From an uncultured Saprospiraceae bacterium (GTDB taxonomy: Bacteria; Bacteroidota; Bacteroidia; Chitinophagales; Saprospiraceae): a DNA stretch of 64,000 nucleotides. Positions 8,613-18,665 of this stretch are shown in pieces. The stretch spans positions 22,598 through 86,597 of the forward strand of contig CALJVJ010000019.1 in NCBI GenBank assembly GCA_937974625.1. Reading direction: 5' to 3'. The notes beneath the pieces are model-generated. The model made no database searches. It had not been told where the DNA came from and saw only the letters and a program-made list of their open reading frames with translations. The translations under genes and the position numbers were made by a program. Each line of letters begins with the position of its first letter. Position 1 is the first letter of the stretch.

Positions 8613-11204
8613 TTAACTTTCATAACCTCTTGTAACTCTTATTCCTTTTTCCTTTCTTGCCAAACAATTACTGATTTTTTCCATTAGTTCCTCTGGGCCA
8701 AATGGTTTCCCTACATGGTCATTCATTCCAAATAATTGTGCTTTATCTTTTTCTGTTAAATAAGCCGAGGCAGTCAATGCAATAATTGGTACATTGGCAA
8801 TGGTCGGGTCATGAGATTTTCTAATCTCTGCAGTCGCTCGGTACCCATCCATTTTTGGCATTTGAATATCCATTAAAACTAAATCAAAATAAGACTCATT
8901 AATTCGGTCCAATGACTCCAGCCCATTATTAGCGGTAGTTACTACCACGCCTAATTTGGTCAGCATTTTTCGGACGACCAATTGATTGATTTTATTATCC
9001 TCTACTACCAAAATCTTTTTACCGACTAAATAATGATAAGGTAATAATTCATTTTGGCCACTAGTCTCTGTTTTGATAAGATTTGAAGGAATGGTGTAAG
9101 GTAAATACACTTTGAAAGTGGTGCCTTCTCCTAAAATACTGGTCGCTTCTACCCTACCGTTTTGTAAATCAACTAATCGTTTGGTAATGGCTAACTCTAA
9201 TCCACTAGTATTAAACCCTTCATAAATATCAGCTTCTGGGTCTCTAGTAAATTTACGGAACATCTCCTCTAATTTCGCTTTCTCTATGCCTCTTCCGTTG
9301 TCTTCAATGATAATTTCTAAAGTGACGTTTCTATCATTTAGTTGGTATAAACCTATTTTAGTATTTATCTCTCCGGTATCCGTATAACTCAAAGAATTAC
9401 TAATCAAATTAGTTAATATTTGATTTAATCTTACCGGGTCACCTGTCAATAATTCTGGGACCTTTTTATCAATCTCAAAAGATAATTTTACATCCTTTTC
9501 TTCTGCAGGTATTTGTGACCACTTATGTACATCTTCAATGATTTGTGGCAGTTTGAAGTCTCTGGTCTGCATAACTAACTTACCAGCTTCAATTTTTGAA
9601 TAATCTAAAACATCATTGATAAATACGACTAGGTTATTTGCAGAAAACTGCAAATTTCTCAAAGATTCCTTTTGGTCTTCTCTTGGATTTTCCTCTAATA
9701 ATAAATGACTCAAACCGACAATAATATTGATTGGTGTCCGCATTTGATGACTCATCATCGCTAAGAAACTATCTCTTGCAAACGAAGAACGTTCAATTGA
9801 TTCTCGTTCTGCCATTTCTCCAACCAACTTATTATTCAATAAATCTAAGCTTGCTGCTTTTTCTTTTAACTGAATATTTTTACGGTCAATTTCAGAGGCT
9901 TGCCATAAAATTTCTTCATTCTTATCTTTAAGAATGATATTCGCCTTTTTCTTACGTTGATAACTTCTAAATAAAGTAGCTAAAAATCCAGCTATTAAAG
10001 CAATCACAGCTAATAAAAAGCCTCTTAATTTTAAATTGTTCGCCTTATCTTTTTCTAAGGTGGCTATTTGTTGTTTATGTTCTTCTGCTTCGGATTCGGA
10101 TTCATATCGGGTGGTCAATTCAAGCATTGCCGTTGCCTTATCTTGGTCGTATAAAGCAGTTTGGCTTGCTGAAAAAGCTCTTTGATACTCTAATGCTAAT
10201 TCATTATCTCCCATTTTTGCGAAGGTGGTAGCTATTTCTTCATAAAAAACAGGTACTTCCGATTTAACTTTAATTGCAGCTAATAAATTGGCCGCTTTAT
10301 TTAGGAATGGAGCTGCTTTTTGCTTCTCTCCTAGTTGTGCATGAATGATTCCAAAATTTTTCAAACTCTCTGCCGTACCTAAGGTATCTTTGATTTCTGT
10401 TCTCAAATCATATGCAATGGTATTATTCTCTTTAGCTTCGTCATAATTTTTTTGAGCTAAATAAGTAAGGGCTAAATCGTTATAGTCTGTAGCTATATTT
10501 GGCAAATCTTCTAAAGAACCATGTAAATCTAAGGATTGAGAAAAATATACAAGCGCACCTTCATAATCCCCTAATTCTAAGGTGATTTTCCCTAAGAATC
10601 GCGCAATTGCTGCTGCTTTTTCGTAAGCTTCTTCCTTAATATTTAAATCAAAAGCCTTATTATAACTTTCTTTTGCTTTGCCTAAGTAATTCTGAGCTAG
10701 AAATACATCACCCAATGATTTATGAACTCTAGCTAGTTGCTGCGCATTAGATAATTTTTCAAACCTGTCTTTTGCTCGATTTAAATTAATAATGGCATTA
10801 TTGTAATCCTTTTGAAAGTAAAAGATTTCCCCTATGTGTAGGTTTACCTTTGCAATTCCATCTTCATTATTGGATTTTTTCCAACCATCCAATGCTAATA
10901 TTAAAAATTCTGTTGCATTGGTATAATCAAATCGTTGTTTGGATACGATTCCTAAAATTTCATTGGATTTAGCGATGGCGGTTGCATTAACGGTTTCTGT
11001 GGCTAAAATCAAACCTTTCTCTGCGTTCTTTTTTGCAAAAGAAAGTTCATCAATAGCTAGATATTCATCAGCAACTTTATTAAAAATGGTGGGATTTTGT
11101 TCAGCAATGGCACGTTTTTCTAATTGCAATAGTTCTATATTGTCTGCCAAACCTGAATAAGAAAGCAATAGGCTCAATATGCCTAATAATATTGTAGTTC
11201 TCAT
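8613..11204 (-). CDS. TPR-containing hybrid sensor histidine kinase with C-terminal receiver domain
   Basis: Signal peptide, TPR-like array, TM segment (LLAVIALIAGFLATLF), HisKA 'MMSHQMRTPINIIVGLSHLL', HATPase 'EDNGRGIEKAKLEEMF', REC 'KILVVEDNKINQLVVRKML...LVLMDIQMPKMDGY'. Confidence 0.92.
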   Translation of the reverse strand: MRTTILLGILSLLLSYSGLADNIELLQLEKRAIAEQNPTIFNKVADEYLAIDELSFAKKNAEKGLILATETVNATAIAKSNEILGIVSKQRFDYTNATEFLILALDGWKKSNNEDGIAKVNLHIGEIFYFQKDYNNAIINLNRAKDRFEKLSNAQQLARVHKSLGDVFLAQNYLGKAKESYNKAFDLNIKEEAYEKAAAIARFLGKITLELGDYEGALVYFSQSLDLHGSLEDLPNIATDYNDLALTYLAQKNYDEAKENNTIAYDLRTEIKDTLGTAESLKNFGIIHAQLGEKQKAAPFLNKAANLLAAIKVKSEVPVFYEEIATTFAKMGDNELALEYQRAFSASQTALYDQDKATAMLELTTRYESESEAEEHKQQIATLEKDKANNLKLRGFLLAVIALIAGFLATLFRSYQRKKKANIILKDKNEEILWQASEIDRKNIQLKEKAASLDLLNNKLVGEMAERESIERSSFARDSFLAMMSHQMRTPINIIVGLSHLLLEENPREDQKESLRNLQFSANNLVVFINDVLDYSKIEAGKLVMQTRDFKLPQIIEDVHKWSQIPAEEKDVKLSFEIDKKVPELLTGDPVRLNQILTNLISNSLSYTDTGEINTKIGLYQLNDRNVTLEIIIEDNGRGIEKAKLEEMFRKFTRDPEADIYEGFNTSGLELAITKRLVDLQNGRVEATSILGEGTTFKVYLPYTIPSNLIKTETSGQNELLPYHYLVGKKILVVEDNKINQLVVRKMLTKLGVVVTTANNGLESLDRINESYFDLVLMDIQMPKMDGYRATAEIRKSHDPTIANVPIIALTASAYLTEKDKAQLFGMNDHVGKPFGPEELMEKISNCLARKEKGIRVTRGYES

Positions 11205-11647
11205 GTAATCTCCTTTTATAGATTACTAAAGCAAAATTATCGCCAAAAAGGGTTTGTAACGCTTTTTATTACTCAAAAGAGAAAGAAAATTTTAGGACAC
11301 CTCAACTATTTACAATTGGAAGGAACCTAGACATGGTATTTTTTTAGCCAAAATAGCGAGAAAAAGCATTTGCAAAGGAGTATATATTATCGGGTAACAA
11401 GTCTATTTTATAAAAGGATTCGTCAATGATAAAGGTTTTGCGGGTGAATTTTAAACCAGATAAAATCTAGTATTGTAATTATTTTAGAAGCAACAAACAT
11501 GATTTTATGTTAACGGTTTGCAAACGAATAACATTTTGTCGATTATTTTCATTAAATTAACGTAAAATGCAAAAGTATTAACAATACCACTTATAATAAT
11601 AAAGTCTATTACTCAATTCAAGGAAGCACCATAACTAAACGAGCTGA

Positions 11648-13384
11648 ATGGATAGAATTATCAAAAAGAAGCATCCTGACCAATCCCCCAATTGGTTAAT
11701 TTACGTCCTGAAAGGCTTACTGCTTTTTTTGTTATTCTGGAATTTAAATAAGCAATTTCCTAATGGTTTTCTGCATGTCTCTTCTAAACCTGATAAATTT
11801 CACGCAGTTTATAATAAAACGGATGTCGAAGAAGTTTCTTACAATCAATTATTGAGTACAACTCGACCAAAAATTGACCATTATATGCAATGGGGCAATA
11901 GTAAAATTCCATTTACTGACCCCGAAATAAAACAGCCAACGGCTATTCCTTATCAAATATTTTCTCAAAAAGAATTTGCAAATATTTGGACAGATTCATT
12001 TTCCGTGCAATATAAGGGGCATATTTTAACACCCAATAAGGTAAATGCCATATTTATTGACGATGATAATATCGTAGCCACTTGTGAGGATGAAGGGGAT
12101 TTCTCCACCTGCTTTTTCTCTAACTTGCGCCATCATCGGAATGATTTTGCCTTGTGGTTATCGGTAGAAACAGAAGAGGAAAAAACATTTTTTGCACGAA
12201 TCAAAGTCACTGAAAAATCTGATTTAGATTTTGTAATAAACGAAGATACTTACCGTTTTTGGAAGAAATTAATTAATAGAGATAAACATAAATCCATTGA
12301 TAACTTGACCGTCGTAAAACCCGTTTTTAAAGAACATGACTACCTTTTTCAATGGGGGGAATGGGAAAGATACGCGCATGGCCCTAAGGGAGGACGGCGA
12401 GCTAAAGTTGGCATTAAAACTTTTGAAAAATGGGTTCAAGAATCGCCGAAACTTTTTAAGGATAATGAGTTTGTTCCCTTTAGTATTTCTGTGAATCATT
12501 GGAACCAAAAAGATTGGAATCAATGCTATATCTCCAGAAAAACAGAAAAATCCCCAATAATTAGTAATAATGAATGTTTTAAAGATCTGGTCAACAGTGT
12601 CAAAGTTGGTCACACCCTTTCTTTATTCTTGTTTATCAAAGGAGACTTTTTAAAAACTTTGTCTCCTAATTCATTGAATGGCTTGCCAGGGTTCATGGTT
12701 AATGATGAATATGTCCGTTTTTTAGTTCCCATTGAAATAGTTGAAGATAGTTTTGATGAGTCTAATGCTCCATTGAAACTGACGACCTCTACCTTTAGTT
12801 TTCAATTGAATTCTAGCTTGGGAGAAAATGCTATTGTCAAATTAGATACTAAAAATCCAAAAAATGCTTCTTTATTTAAGCACTATTCGGAAAGTGAAAG
12901 TGCAAAAATTATCCACGTTGATGATTTTAAGACTATTCGAAGGGTGATTACTTCAGATGATATTTTCATTAATCCAGAAGATATCAAGAAAACCTATATT
13001 TTACCGGAAAAGGTATTCAAATCGACTACCTTCCCTGAGTTTTATGACTTTAATATCCAACAACCATTAATTAAGTTGAGAGGCTTGAGTACCGTTTTAG
13101 ACAAAACTACCTACGATTTAGAAGCCTTTAAAAAGTCTAAAAAAGGCTTTGAATTTTTTATTGGAAACGAGAAAGTTAAACTATTGCAAGTACATTTCAC
13201 AGTAGTACCTAAAGAAGGTAAAGCAATTCAATACGTTACTAATAATTTTACACGTAATGATATTCAAAGAAGACTTAAAAAAATCAAGCGGGAAACAAGC
13301 CTTTATTTTGATAAAATTATTTTTGAAAAAGCTGATGGAGCACAATTATTGTTTCCACTTACCACCGCTATACATTTGAAATAA
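11648..13384 (+). CDS. Uncharacterised membrane-anchored protein; C-terminal segment tentatively resembles the GldM/PorM C-terminal domain
   Basis: Single N-terminal TM (WLIYVLKGLLLFLLFWNL); C-terminus 'HFTVVPKEGKAIQYVTNNFTRNDIQRRLKKIKRETSLYFDKIIFEKADGAQLLFPLTTAIHLK'. Confidence 0.75.
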   Translation: MDRIIKKKHPDQSPNWLIYVLKGLLLFLLFWNLNKQFPNGFLHVSSKPDKFHAVYNKTDVEEVSYNQLLSTTRPKIDHYMQWGNSKIPFTDPEIKQPTAIPYQIFSQKEFANIWTDSFSVQYKGHILTPNKVNAIFIDDDNIVATCEDEGDFSTCFFSNLRHHRNDFALWLSVETEEEKTFFARIKVTEKSDLDFVINEDTYRFWKKLINRDKHKSIDNLTVVKPVFKEHDYLFQWGEWERYAHGPKGGRRAKVGIKTFEKWVQESPKLFKDNEFVPFSISVNHWNQKDWNQCYISRKTEKSPIISNNECFKDLVNSVKVGHTLSLFLFIKGDFLKTLSPNSLNGLPGFMVNDEYVRFLVPIEIVEDSFDESNAPLKLTTSTFSFQLNSSLGENAIVKLDTKNPKNASLFKHYSESESAKIIHVDDFKTIRRVITSDDIFINPEDIKKTYILPEKVFKSTTFPEFYDFNIQQPLIKLRGLSTVLDKTTYDLEAFKKSKKGFEFFIGNEKVKLLQVHFTVVPKEGKAIQYVTNNFTRNDIQRRLKKIKRETSLYFDKIIFEKADGAQLLFPLTTAIHLK

Positions 13385-13426
13385 AGCTGTCTAGACTTTT
13401 TATTTCCTGCTCTTATATTAATTTAC

Positions 13427-13434
13427 TATGTTTG
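13427..13434 (+). promoter_or_regulatory. Possible Bacteroidota -7 element (TATGTTTG)
   Basis: Matches TAnnTTTG 28 bp before the 13463 ATG; no clear -33 TTG. Confidence 0.35.
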
Positions 13435-13462
13435 TTCAACTAACAAAAGTAAATTAAAACCT

Positions 13463-14227
13463 ATGCTACGTCTTACTACCGTACTTACTTTCTTTCTCCT
13501 TTTTGCCTGTGCTTCTCCTGAAGTTGTAACGGACCCTTTTGCGCATATAAGCGACCAAAAAGTAGTAGCCACCTTAAAAAAGTCTTTTAAAACTTTAGGT
13601 GGTCTTGAAAATTGGCAAAACAAAAAAGAACTTCATTATCAAAAACATGGTAAATTAATTTTAGAATCAGGCGAAATTGAATCGGATGTTGTTCAACAAC
13701 ATGATTATTATTTTGATAAAAATCCTAGTATTAATATTAGTTGGAAACAAGACGGACAAACTCATAAAATTAAATCTATCGACGGGAAAGCATTAAAGAA
13801 TATTGATGGAGCAATTGATGAAACTGCAAAAATTAGTACCCTAAACACTACAGTGACGGTGGCACTTTTTGTAATTGATGTTCCCTTTAAAATAATGGAT
13901 AAAGGCGTCGTTTTAAGCCATGAAGGGATGGATACTTTAGAAGATGGACAGAAAGTAGAGGTAATTAAAGCCGTTTATGATGCAGATAAAAATGCGCATC
14001 ACACCAAATCAGATACCTGGTGGTATTATTTTGATGCCGAAGATGGTCGAATGGTCGCTTATTTTATAAAACATGATGGTCGATATAGTTATATTAAAAA
14101 TTTGAGTTATACGGAAGCTGGTGGCTTTATACTACCTAAAGAACGTGGTAGTTATCGAGTAGATAAGGACCGAAATATTTTGTTTACACGAGCGGAGTAT
14201 GTTTATAGTAATTGGAAGGTTAAATAG
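13463..14227 (+). CDS. Lipoprotein, DUF6503-like
   Basis: Signal with lipobox-like LLFACAS; 'LKKSFKTLGGLENWQNKKELHYQKHGKL...WWYYFDAEDGRMVAYFIKHDGRYSYIKNLSY' is typical of this Bacteroidota family. Confidence 0.65.
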   Translation: MLRLTTVLTFFLLFACASPEVVTDPFAHISDQKVVATLKKSFKTLGGLENWQNKKELHYQKHGKLILESGEIESDVVQQHDYYFDKNPSINISWKQDGQTHKIKSIDGKALKNIDGAIDETAKISTLNTTVTVALFVIDVPFKIMDKGVVLSHEGMDTLEDGQKVEVIKAVYDADKNAHHTKSDTWWYYFDAEDGRMVAYFIKHDGRYSYIKNLSYTEAGGFILPKERGSYRVDKDRNILFTRAEYVYSNWKVK

Positions 14228-14264
14228 TTTTTGATTGATAATTGCGGTTCAATAAATCCCTAAT

Positions 14265-14990
14265 ATGGAACATAAATCATTACATAAACACAAATTAGAA
14301 TTAAAAGAGCTTAAAAAAGAGAAATCTAAGGTCTTTAAAAAGTTGCATTGTCCTGCATGCGAAACACCTATTCCTGCAGATAATATCAACATCAATGATA
14401 AAATTGCTAAATGTGGGGGTTGTGATGCGATTTTTCCATTTCATGAAGCTGTTTCTGAGTTTACTAGTCAAAATACCATCAAACAAGAAGTGATTCGACC
14501 TGAAGGAATTGACATTTTTCATTTTCAAGATGAATTGGATATTACTATTCAACAACCAATGGTTGGCTTTGACGCGTTCATGGGTATGATGGCAGCGGTA
14601 TTTTTTTTGGTGCTTGAACTTTATTTTATAACGGGCTCCTTTTCTTTTTATTGGGTGATGGGATTTAGTCTTTTTCCTTTATATTTTCTGTATAATTATA
14701 TGAACAGGGCTAAAAATAAAATCAACCTGAGCGTTGATGATAAACAACTAACCATCAAATGGAGACCTAAAAAATTCGTTAAGGACAAAGTATTTGACAT
14801 CCACGATATTGACCAAATTTATGTTAATAAAGCAAATGGGGTCTCTATGATAATTAATGGAGATGATGGCCAGCAACATGTCCGATTACTTCATCCATTG
14901 TCCACTCCTTCAAAAGCAAAGTATTTGGAACAAGAAATAGAAAAACATTTAGGGATTACCGATAGAAAGGTTTTGGAAGCGCAATCTTAA
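14265..14990 (+). CDS. Zinc-ribbon, two-TM protein (paralogue 1 of a tandem pair)
   Basis: CPACETPIP...KCGGCDAIF zinc ribbon; hydrophobic pair; 'TIKWRPKKFVKDKVFDIHDIDQIYV'. Confidence 0.7.
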   Translation: MEHKSLHKHKLELKELKKEKSKVFKKLHCPACETPIPADNININDKIAKCGGCDAIFPFHEAVSEFTSQNTIKQEVIRPEGIDIFHFQDELDITIQQPMVGFDAFMGMMAAVFFLVLELYFITGSFSFYWVMGFSLFPLYFLYNYMNRAKNKINLSVDDKQLTIKWRPKKFVKDKVFDIHDIDQIYVNKANGVSMIINGDDGQQHVRLLHPLSTPSKAKYLEQEIEKHLGITDRKVLEAQS

Positions 14991-15010
14991 ATACTAAGAA
15001 AAAATCAAAT

Positions 15011-15748
15011 ATGGAAAATAAACCTTTAGAAAAATATAAACTAGAACTTAAAGAATTAAATAAGGAAAATTCGGGATTATTTACTAAAATAAATTGTCCG
15101 TCTTGCGAAGCTGGAGTACCTGTAACAAATCTACATTTAAAAGATAAAATTGGTAAATGTACCAATTGCAATACTGTCTTTTCTTTCAGAAAAGATATAG
15201 CACACTTTATTCAAGAGGAAAAAAAGGAAAAGATTAGTCGACCAGCAGGGATTAATGTCATTCATTTTCAAGAGGAAGTAGATTTTGAAATAGACCAGCC
15301 TGGTTCTTCAGACATTATTGGCATCCTGTTATTTGCTTCTATGGCGTTAATTGCTACCTTGATTTTTTTCGAAAAAGGGATTTCTATCTTTATTCCTGGA
15401 ACACTTTGGTTGGGCTGTGCCTATTATTTATATCAAATGCTTACTCGTCGTAAAAAGAAAATATTTATAAATATTGACCAAAATAACATGACCATCAAAT
15501 GGAGACCTAAGGAAATGATGAAAGATAAAGTAATTGATGTAAAAGATATAGACCAAGTTTATTTGAAAAGACATGGTCATCAATATACTCTTCACCTTAT
15601 CCTAAATGATGTTGAGGGACAAAAACATGTACCCTTAATTACTTATTATTATACTTCGCTAGCAAAAGCTCGCTATTTGGAACAAGAAATTGAAAAATAC
15701 CTAGGTATTAAAGATAGAAAAGTACCAGAGTCAAATGTCAAGGATTAA
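15011..15748 (+). CDS. Zinc-ribbon, two-TM protein (paralogue 2 of a tandem pair)
   Basis: CPSCEAGVP...KCTNCNTVF; 'TIKWRPKEMMKDKVIDVKDIDQVYL', colinear with the upstream gene. Confidence 0.7.
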   Translation: MENKPLEKYKLELKELNKENSGLFTKINCPSCEAGVPVTNLHLKDKIGKCTNCNTVFSFRKDIAHFIQEEKKEKISRPAGINVIHFQEEVDFEIDQPGSSDIIGILLFASMALIATLIFFEKGISIFIPGTLWLGCAYYLYQMLTRRKKKIFINIDQNNMTIKWRPKEMMKDKVIDVKDIDQVYLKRHGHQYTLHLILNDVEGQKHVPLITYYYTSLAKARYLEQEIEKYLGIKDRKVPESNVKD

Positions 15749-15803
15749 ATTCCATTTTTCAAAACCTTTCACTTATCCAAACTGTTCTAAATAAAAATAA
15801 AAT

Positions 15804-17399
15804 ATGGCTTTAATAGCAGATAAGTTAACCATAAAGGAAACCTTTTCTAAAGAACTTCCAGCTGACCCAATTCAAGAGAATACTAGAAGGCAAGTTGAAA
15901 AAGCTGCATTTTCCTATGCAACACCAAAAAAAACAGCCAACCCTACCTTAATTTCTACCTCTAAAGAAACGGCAGACTTAATTGGCTTACCAGACGCAGA
16001 TTTAAAATCTGAAAGTTTTTTAAATGTTTTTTCTGGTAATGAAATTTTGGAGGGTACAAAACCCTATGCGATGTGCTATGGAGGCCACCAATTTGGACAT
16101 TGGGCAGGGCAGCTGGGAGATGGGCGAGCTATTAATTTGACAGAAGTTGAATATCAAGGTAAAACTTGGGCTTTACAATTAAAAGGAGCAGGACCTACAC
16201 CCTACTCTAGGTCAGCTGATGGATTGGCTGTACTACGTTCTTCTATCAGAGAGTTCTTATGTAGTGAAGCGATGTTTCATTTAGGTGTTCCAACTACACG
16301 GGCTTTGTCCTTAGCCTTGACAGGAGATGAGGTGTTACGAGATGTACTCTATAATGGGAATTCTGCTTATGAAAAAGGAGCTGTTGTTTGTAGAGTCGCC
16401 CCTAGTTTTATCCGCTTTGGTAATTTTGAAATCTTTGCTTCTCGAAGAGATACGGAAACCTTGAAAAAATTAGTAGATTATACCATAAAACATCATTATT
16501 CTCATTTAGGAGCACCTTCTAAGGAAACTTACGTTGCCTTTTTGAGAGAGGTAGCACAACGGACGATGAAAATGATTGTCCATTGGCAAAGAGTTGGGTT
16601 TGTACATGGTGTAATGAATACGGATAATTTATCAATTCTTGGCCTGACGATTGATTATGGTCCATATGGCTGGTTAGAAGGCTATGACCATGGTTGGACA
16701 CCAAATACCACCGATAGACAACAAAAACGGTATCGGTTCGAAAATCAACCAGATATCGGATTATGGAATTTATTAAAATTGGCTAATGCCCTTTATCCAC
16801 TAATAGAAGATGCTAAACCTTTGGAGGATATCTTGCAAGAGTATAAAGCCAATTACGAACCTGCTTATCACCAAATGATGAAGGATAAATTGGGATTGGA
16901 AGGTTCTACTGAATCGGACAAGGAGTTAATCCAACAATTGGAGGAAGCCCTTCATTTAACAGAAACAGATATGACCATTTTCTTTAGAAATTTAGCGAAT
17001 TTCAAAAAGGAGACTAATATAGAAACCGCTTTAGATAAAGAATTTCTTAACCCTGTTTTAGCCGCCTTTTACAAGCCAGAAGAATTAACGGGTAACATTT
17101 TAGCCTTTTGGAAAACTTGGTTTACAAATTATATCGAAAGACTAACCGTTTCAAATAGCTTTGATGCCGTAAGAAAGACAAAAATGGATGTAGTCAATCC
17201 AAAATATGTATTGAGAAATTATATGGCTCAGGTGGCTATTGATGCGGCAGATAATGGAGATTATCAATTAATAAATGACTTCTTGGATTTATTCCGACAA
17301 CCTTATGCAGAACAACCAGCTATGGAAAAATGGTTTGCAAAACGTCCTGAATGGGCAAGAAATAAAGTGGGTTGTTCTATGCTTTCTTGTAGTTCCTAA
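15804..17399 (+). CDS. selO: Protein adenylyltransferase SelO (YdiU/UPF0061 family)
   Basis: 'CYGGHQFGHWAGQLGDGRAINLTEV...LQLKGAGPTPYSRSADGLAVLRSSIREFLCSEAMFHLGVPTTRALSL'; C-terminal 'CSMLSCSS'. Confidence 0.95.
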   Translation: MALIADKLTIKETFSKELPADPIQENTRRQVEKAAFSYATPKKTANPTLISTSKETADLIGLPDADLKSESFLNVFSGNEILEGTKPYAMCYGGHQFGHWAGQLGDGRAINLTEVEYQGKTWALQLKGAGPTPYSRSADGLAVLRSSIREFLCSEAMFHLGVPTTRALSLALTGDEVLRDVLYNGNSAYEKGAVVCRVAPSFIRFGNFEIFASRRDTETLKKLVDYTIKHHYSHLGAPSKETYVAFLREVAQRTMKMIVHWQRVGFVHGVMNTDNLSILGLTIDYGPYGWLEGYDHGWTPNTTDRQQKRYRFENQPDIGLWNLLKLANALYPLIEDAKPLEDILQEYKANYEPAYHQMMKDKLGLEGSTESDKELIQQLEEALHLTETDMTIFFRNLANFKKETNIETALDKEFLNPVLAAFYKPEELTGNILAFWKTWFTNYIERLTVSNSFDAVRKTKMDVVNPKYVLRNYMAQVAIDAADNGDYQLINDFLDLFRQPYAEQPAMEKWFAKRPEWARNKVGCSMLSCSS

Positions 17400-17462
17400 A
17401 TGTATTGACGAAATCATTCGTCATTTTAATTGAGATTGACGAATAAATTCGTCGGTACATTT
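17398..17462. terminator. Convergent intergenic hairpin, possible bidirectional terminator
   Basis: AAATGTATTGACGAA (17398-17412) pairs with TTCGTCGGTACATTT (17448-17462) allowing two G-U pairs; inner GACGAA/TTCGTC copies; lies between convergent genes. Confidence 0.5.
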
Positions 17463-18585
17463 AAACCTTACGGATTACCAAACTTCCAATAGAATACCCC
17501 GCACCAAATGAACAAATCAAGCCATAATCACCACTCATTAAGTCCTCGTTATACATATTGAAAGCAATCAAAGAACCTGCTGAAGCAGTATTAGCAAATT
17601 CATCTAAGACAATTGGTGCATCTTCTTGACTTGGTTGTCTATTTAATAGCATTTTACAAATCAAGCGATTCATATTGATATTGGCTTGGTGTAACCACCA
17701 TCTTTTTATATTATCGGGCCCTAAATCATGTTCTGCGATATGTGTTCCAATATGATTAGCAGCCATCGGACACACTTCTTTATACACCTTTCTACCTTGT
17801 TGATGAAAATATTGCTCGGCAGCTAGCGGGCTGTCATTATTAGCGTTCATTACATAGCCAAAATTTGACCGAATATTATTAGAAAAATGCGTCATTGCTT
17901 TGGTGCTCAACACTTCATATTGATGTTTCGCTGTTGCTGTTTCTGCTCTTTCAATGATAGTCGCTACGGATACATCACCGAAAATAAAATGACTGTCTCT
18001 GTCCATATAATTAACTTGTGGAGAAGTTAATTCAGGATTAATCACCATCACACATTTAGCGGTTCCTGCTTTGACCATTTCATATCCTCTATGTAAACCG
18101 AAAGTAGCCGAAGAGCAAGCCACTAACATATCAAACCCAAATCCTTCAATACCTAAGGCATTTTGCACCTCTATTGCTATCGCTGGATAATACCGTTGGG
18201 TATAAGCACAAGCTACAATCACCACATCAATATCCTTTCCTGTTTTATTGGCGGCAGTCATTGCCTTTTTAGCTGCGTGAATGGCTATTTCCGCTTGGTC
18301 AGAAAGTGCTTCTTCTGCTCGCACTGGAATATTCGGCATCATTCGATTTACATCTAATGCCCCTTCTTTTATGTAGATATATCGACTTTTTATTCCTGAT
18401 GCCTTATAGATAAATTCAGCTGAAGAATGTGGCTTTGCTACTACCGTTCCTGCCTCAATTGCTACTGAATTTTCAGCATTATATTTATCAGCAAAAGCAT
18501 TATAACTTTCAACTAATTCTTCGTTAGTTATGGTATGTTCTGGTTTCCAAAGACCAGTGCCACTGATAACAACAGATTGACTCAT
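17461..18585 (-). CDS. Beta-ketoacyl-ACP synthase III family (FabH-like)
   Basis: Thiolase-fold motifs with Cys (LVACSSATFG), His (WLHQANINMNRLI) and Asn (FANTASAGSLIAF) in the expected order. Confidence 0.88.
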   Translation of the reverse strand: MSQSVVISGTGLWKPEHTITNEELVESYNAFADKYNAENSVAIEAGTVVAKPHSSAEFIYKASGIKSRYIYIKEGALDVNRMMPNIPVRAEEALSDQAEIAIHAAKKAMTAANKTGKDIDVVIVACAYTQRYYPAIAIEVQNALGIEGFGFDMLVACSSATFGLHRGYEMVKAGTAKCVMVINPELTSPQVNYMDRDSHFIFGDVSVATIIERAETATAKHQYEVLSTKAMTHFSNNIRSNFGYVMNANNDSPLAAEQYFHQQGRKVYKEVCPMAANHIGTHIAEHDLGPDNIKRWWLHQANINMNRLICKMLLNRQPSQEDAPIVLDEFANTASAGSLIAFNMYNEDLMSGDYGLICSFGAGYSIGSLVIRKV

Positions 18586-18665
18586 AATTGTCTACTTTTA
18601 GCTTTTTTTAATTAGGCACAAATATGGTGAAATATATTTGAAAAAAACAATATAACTTTGATTTA

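Noticed and set aside
12269-12613. Minus-strand 114-aa ORF
   Set aside because: Antisense inside the 11648-13384 ORF, no recognisable motif.
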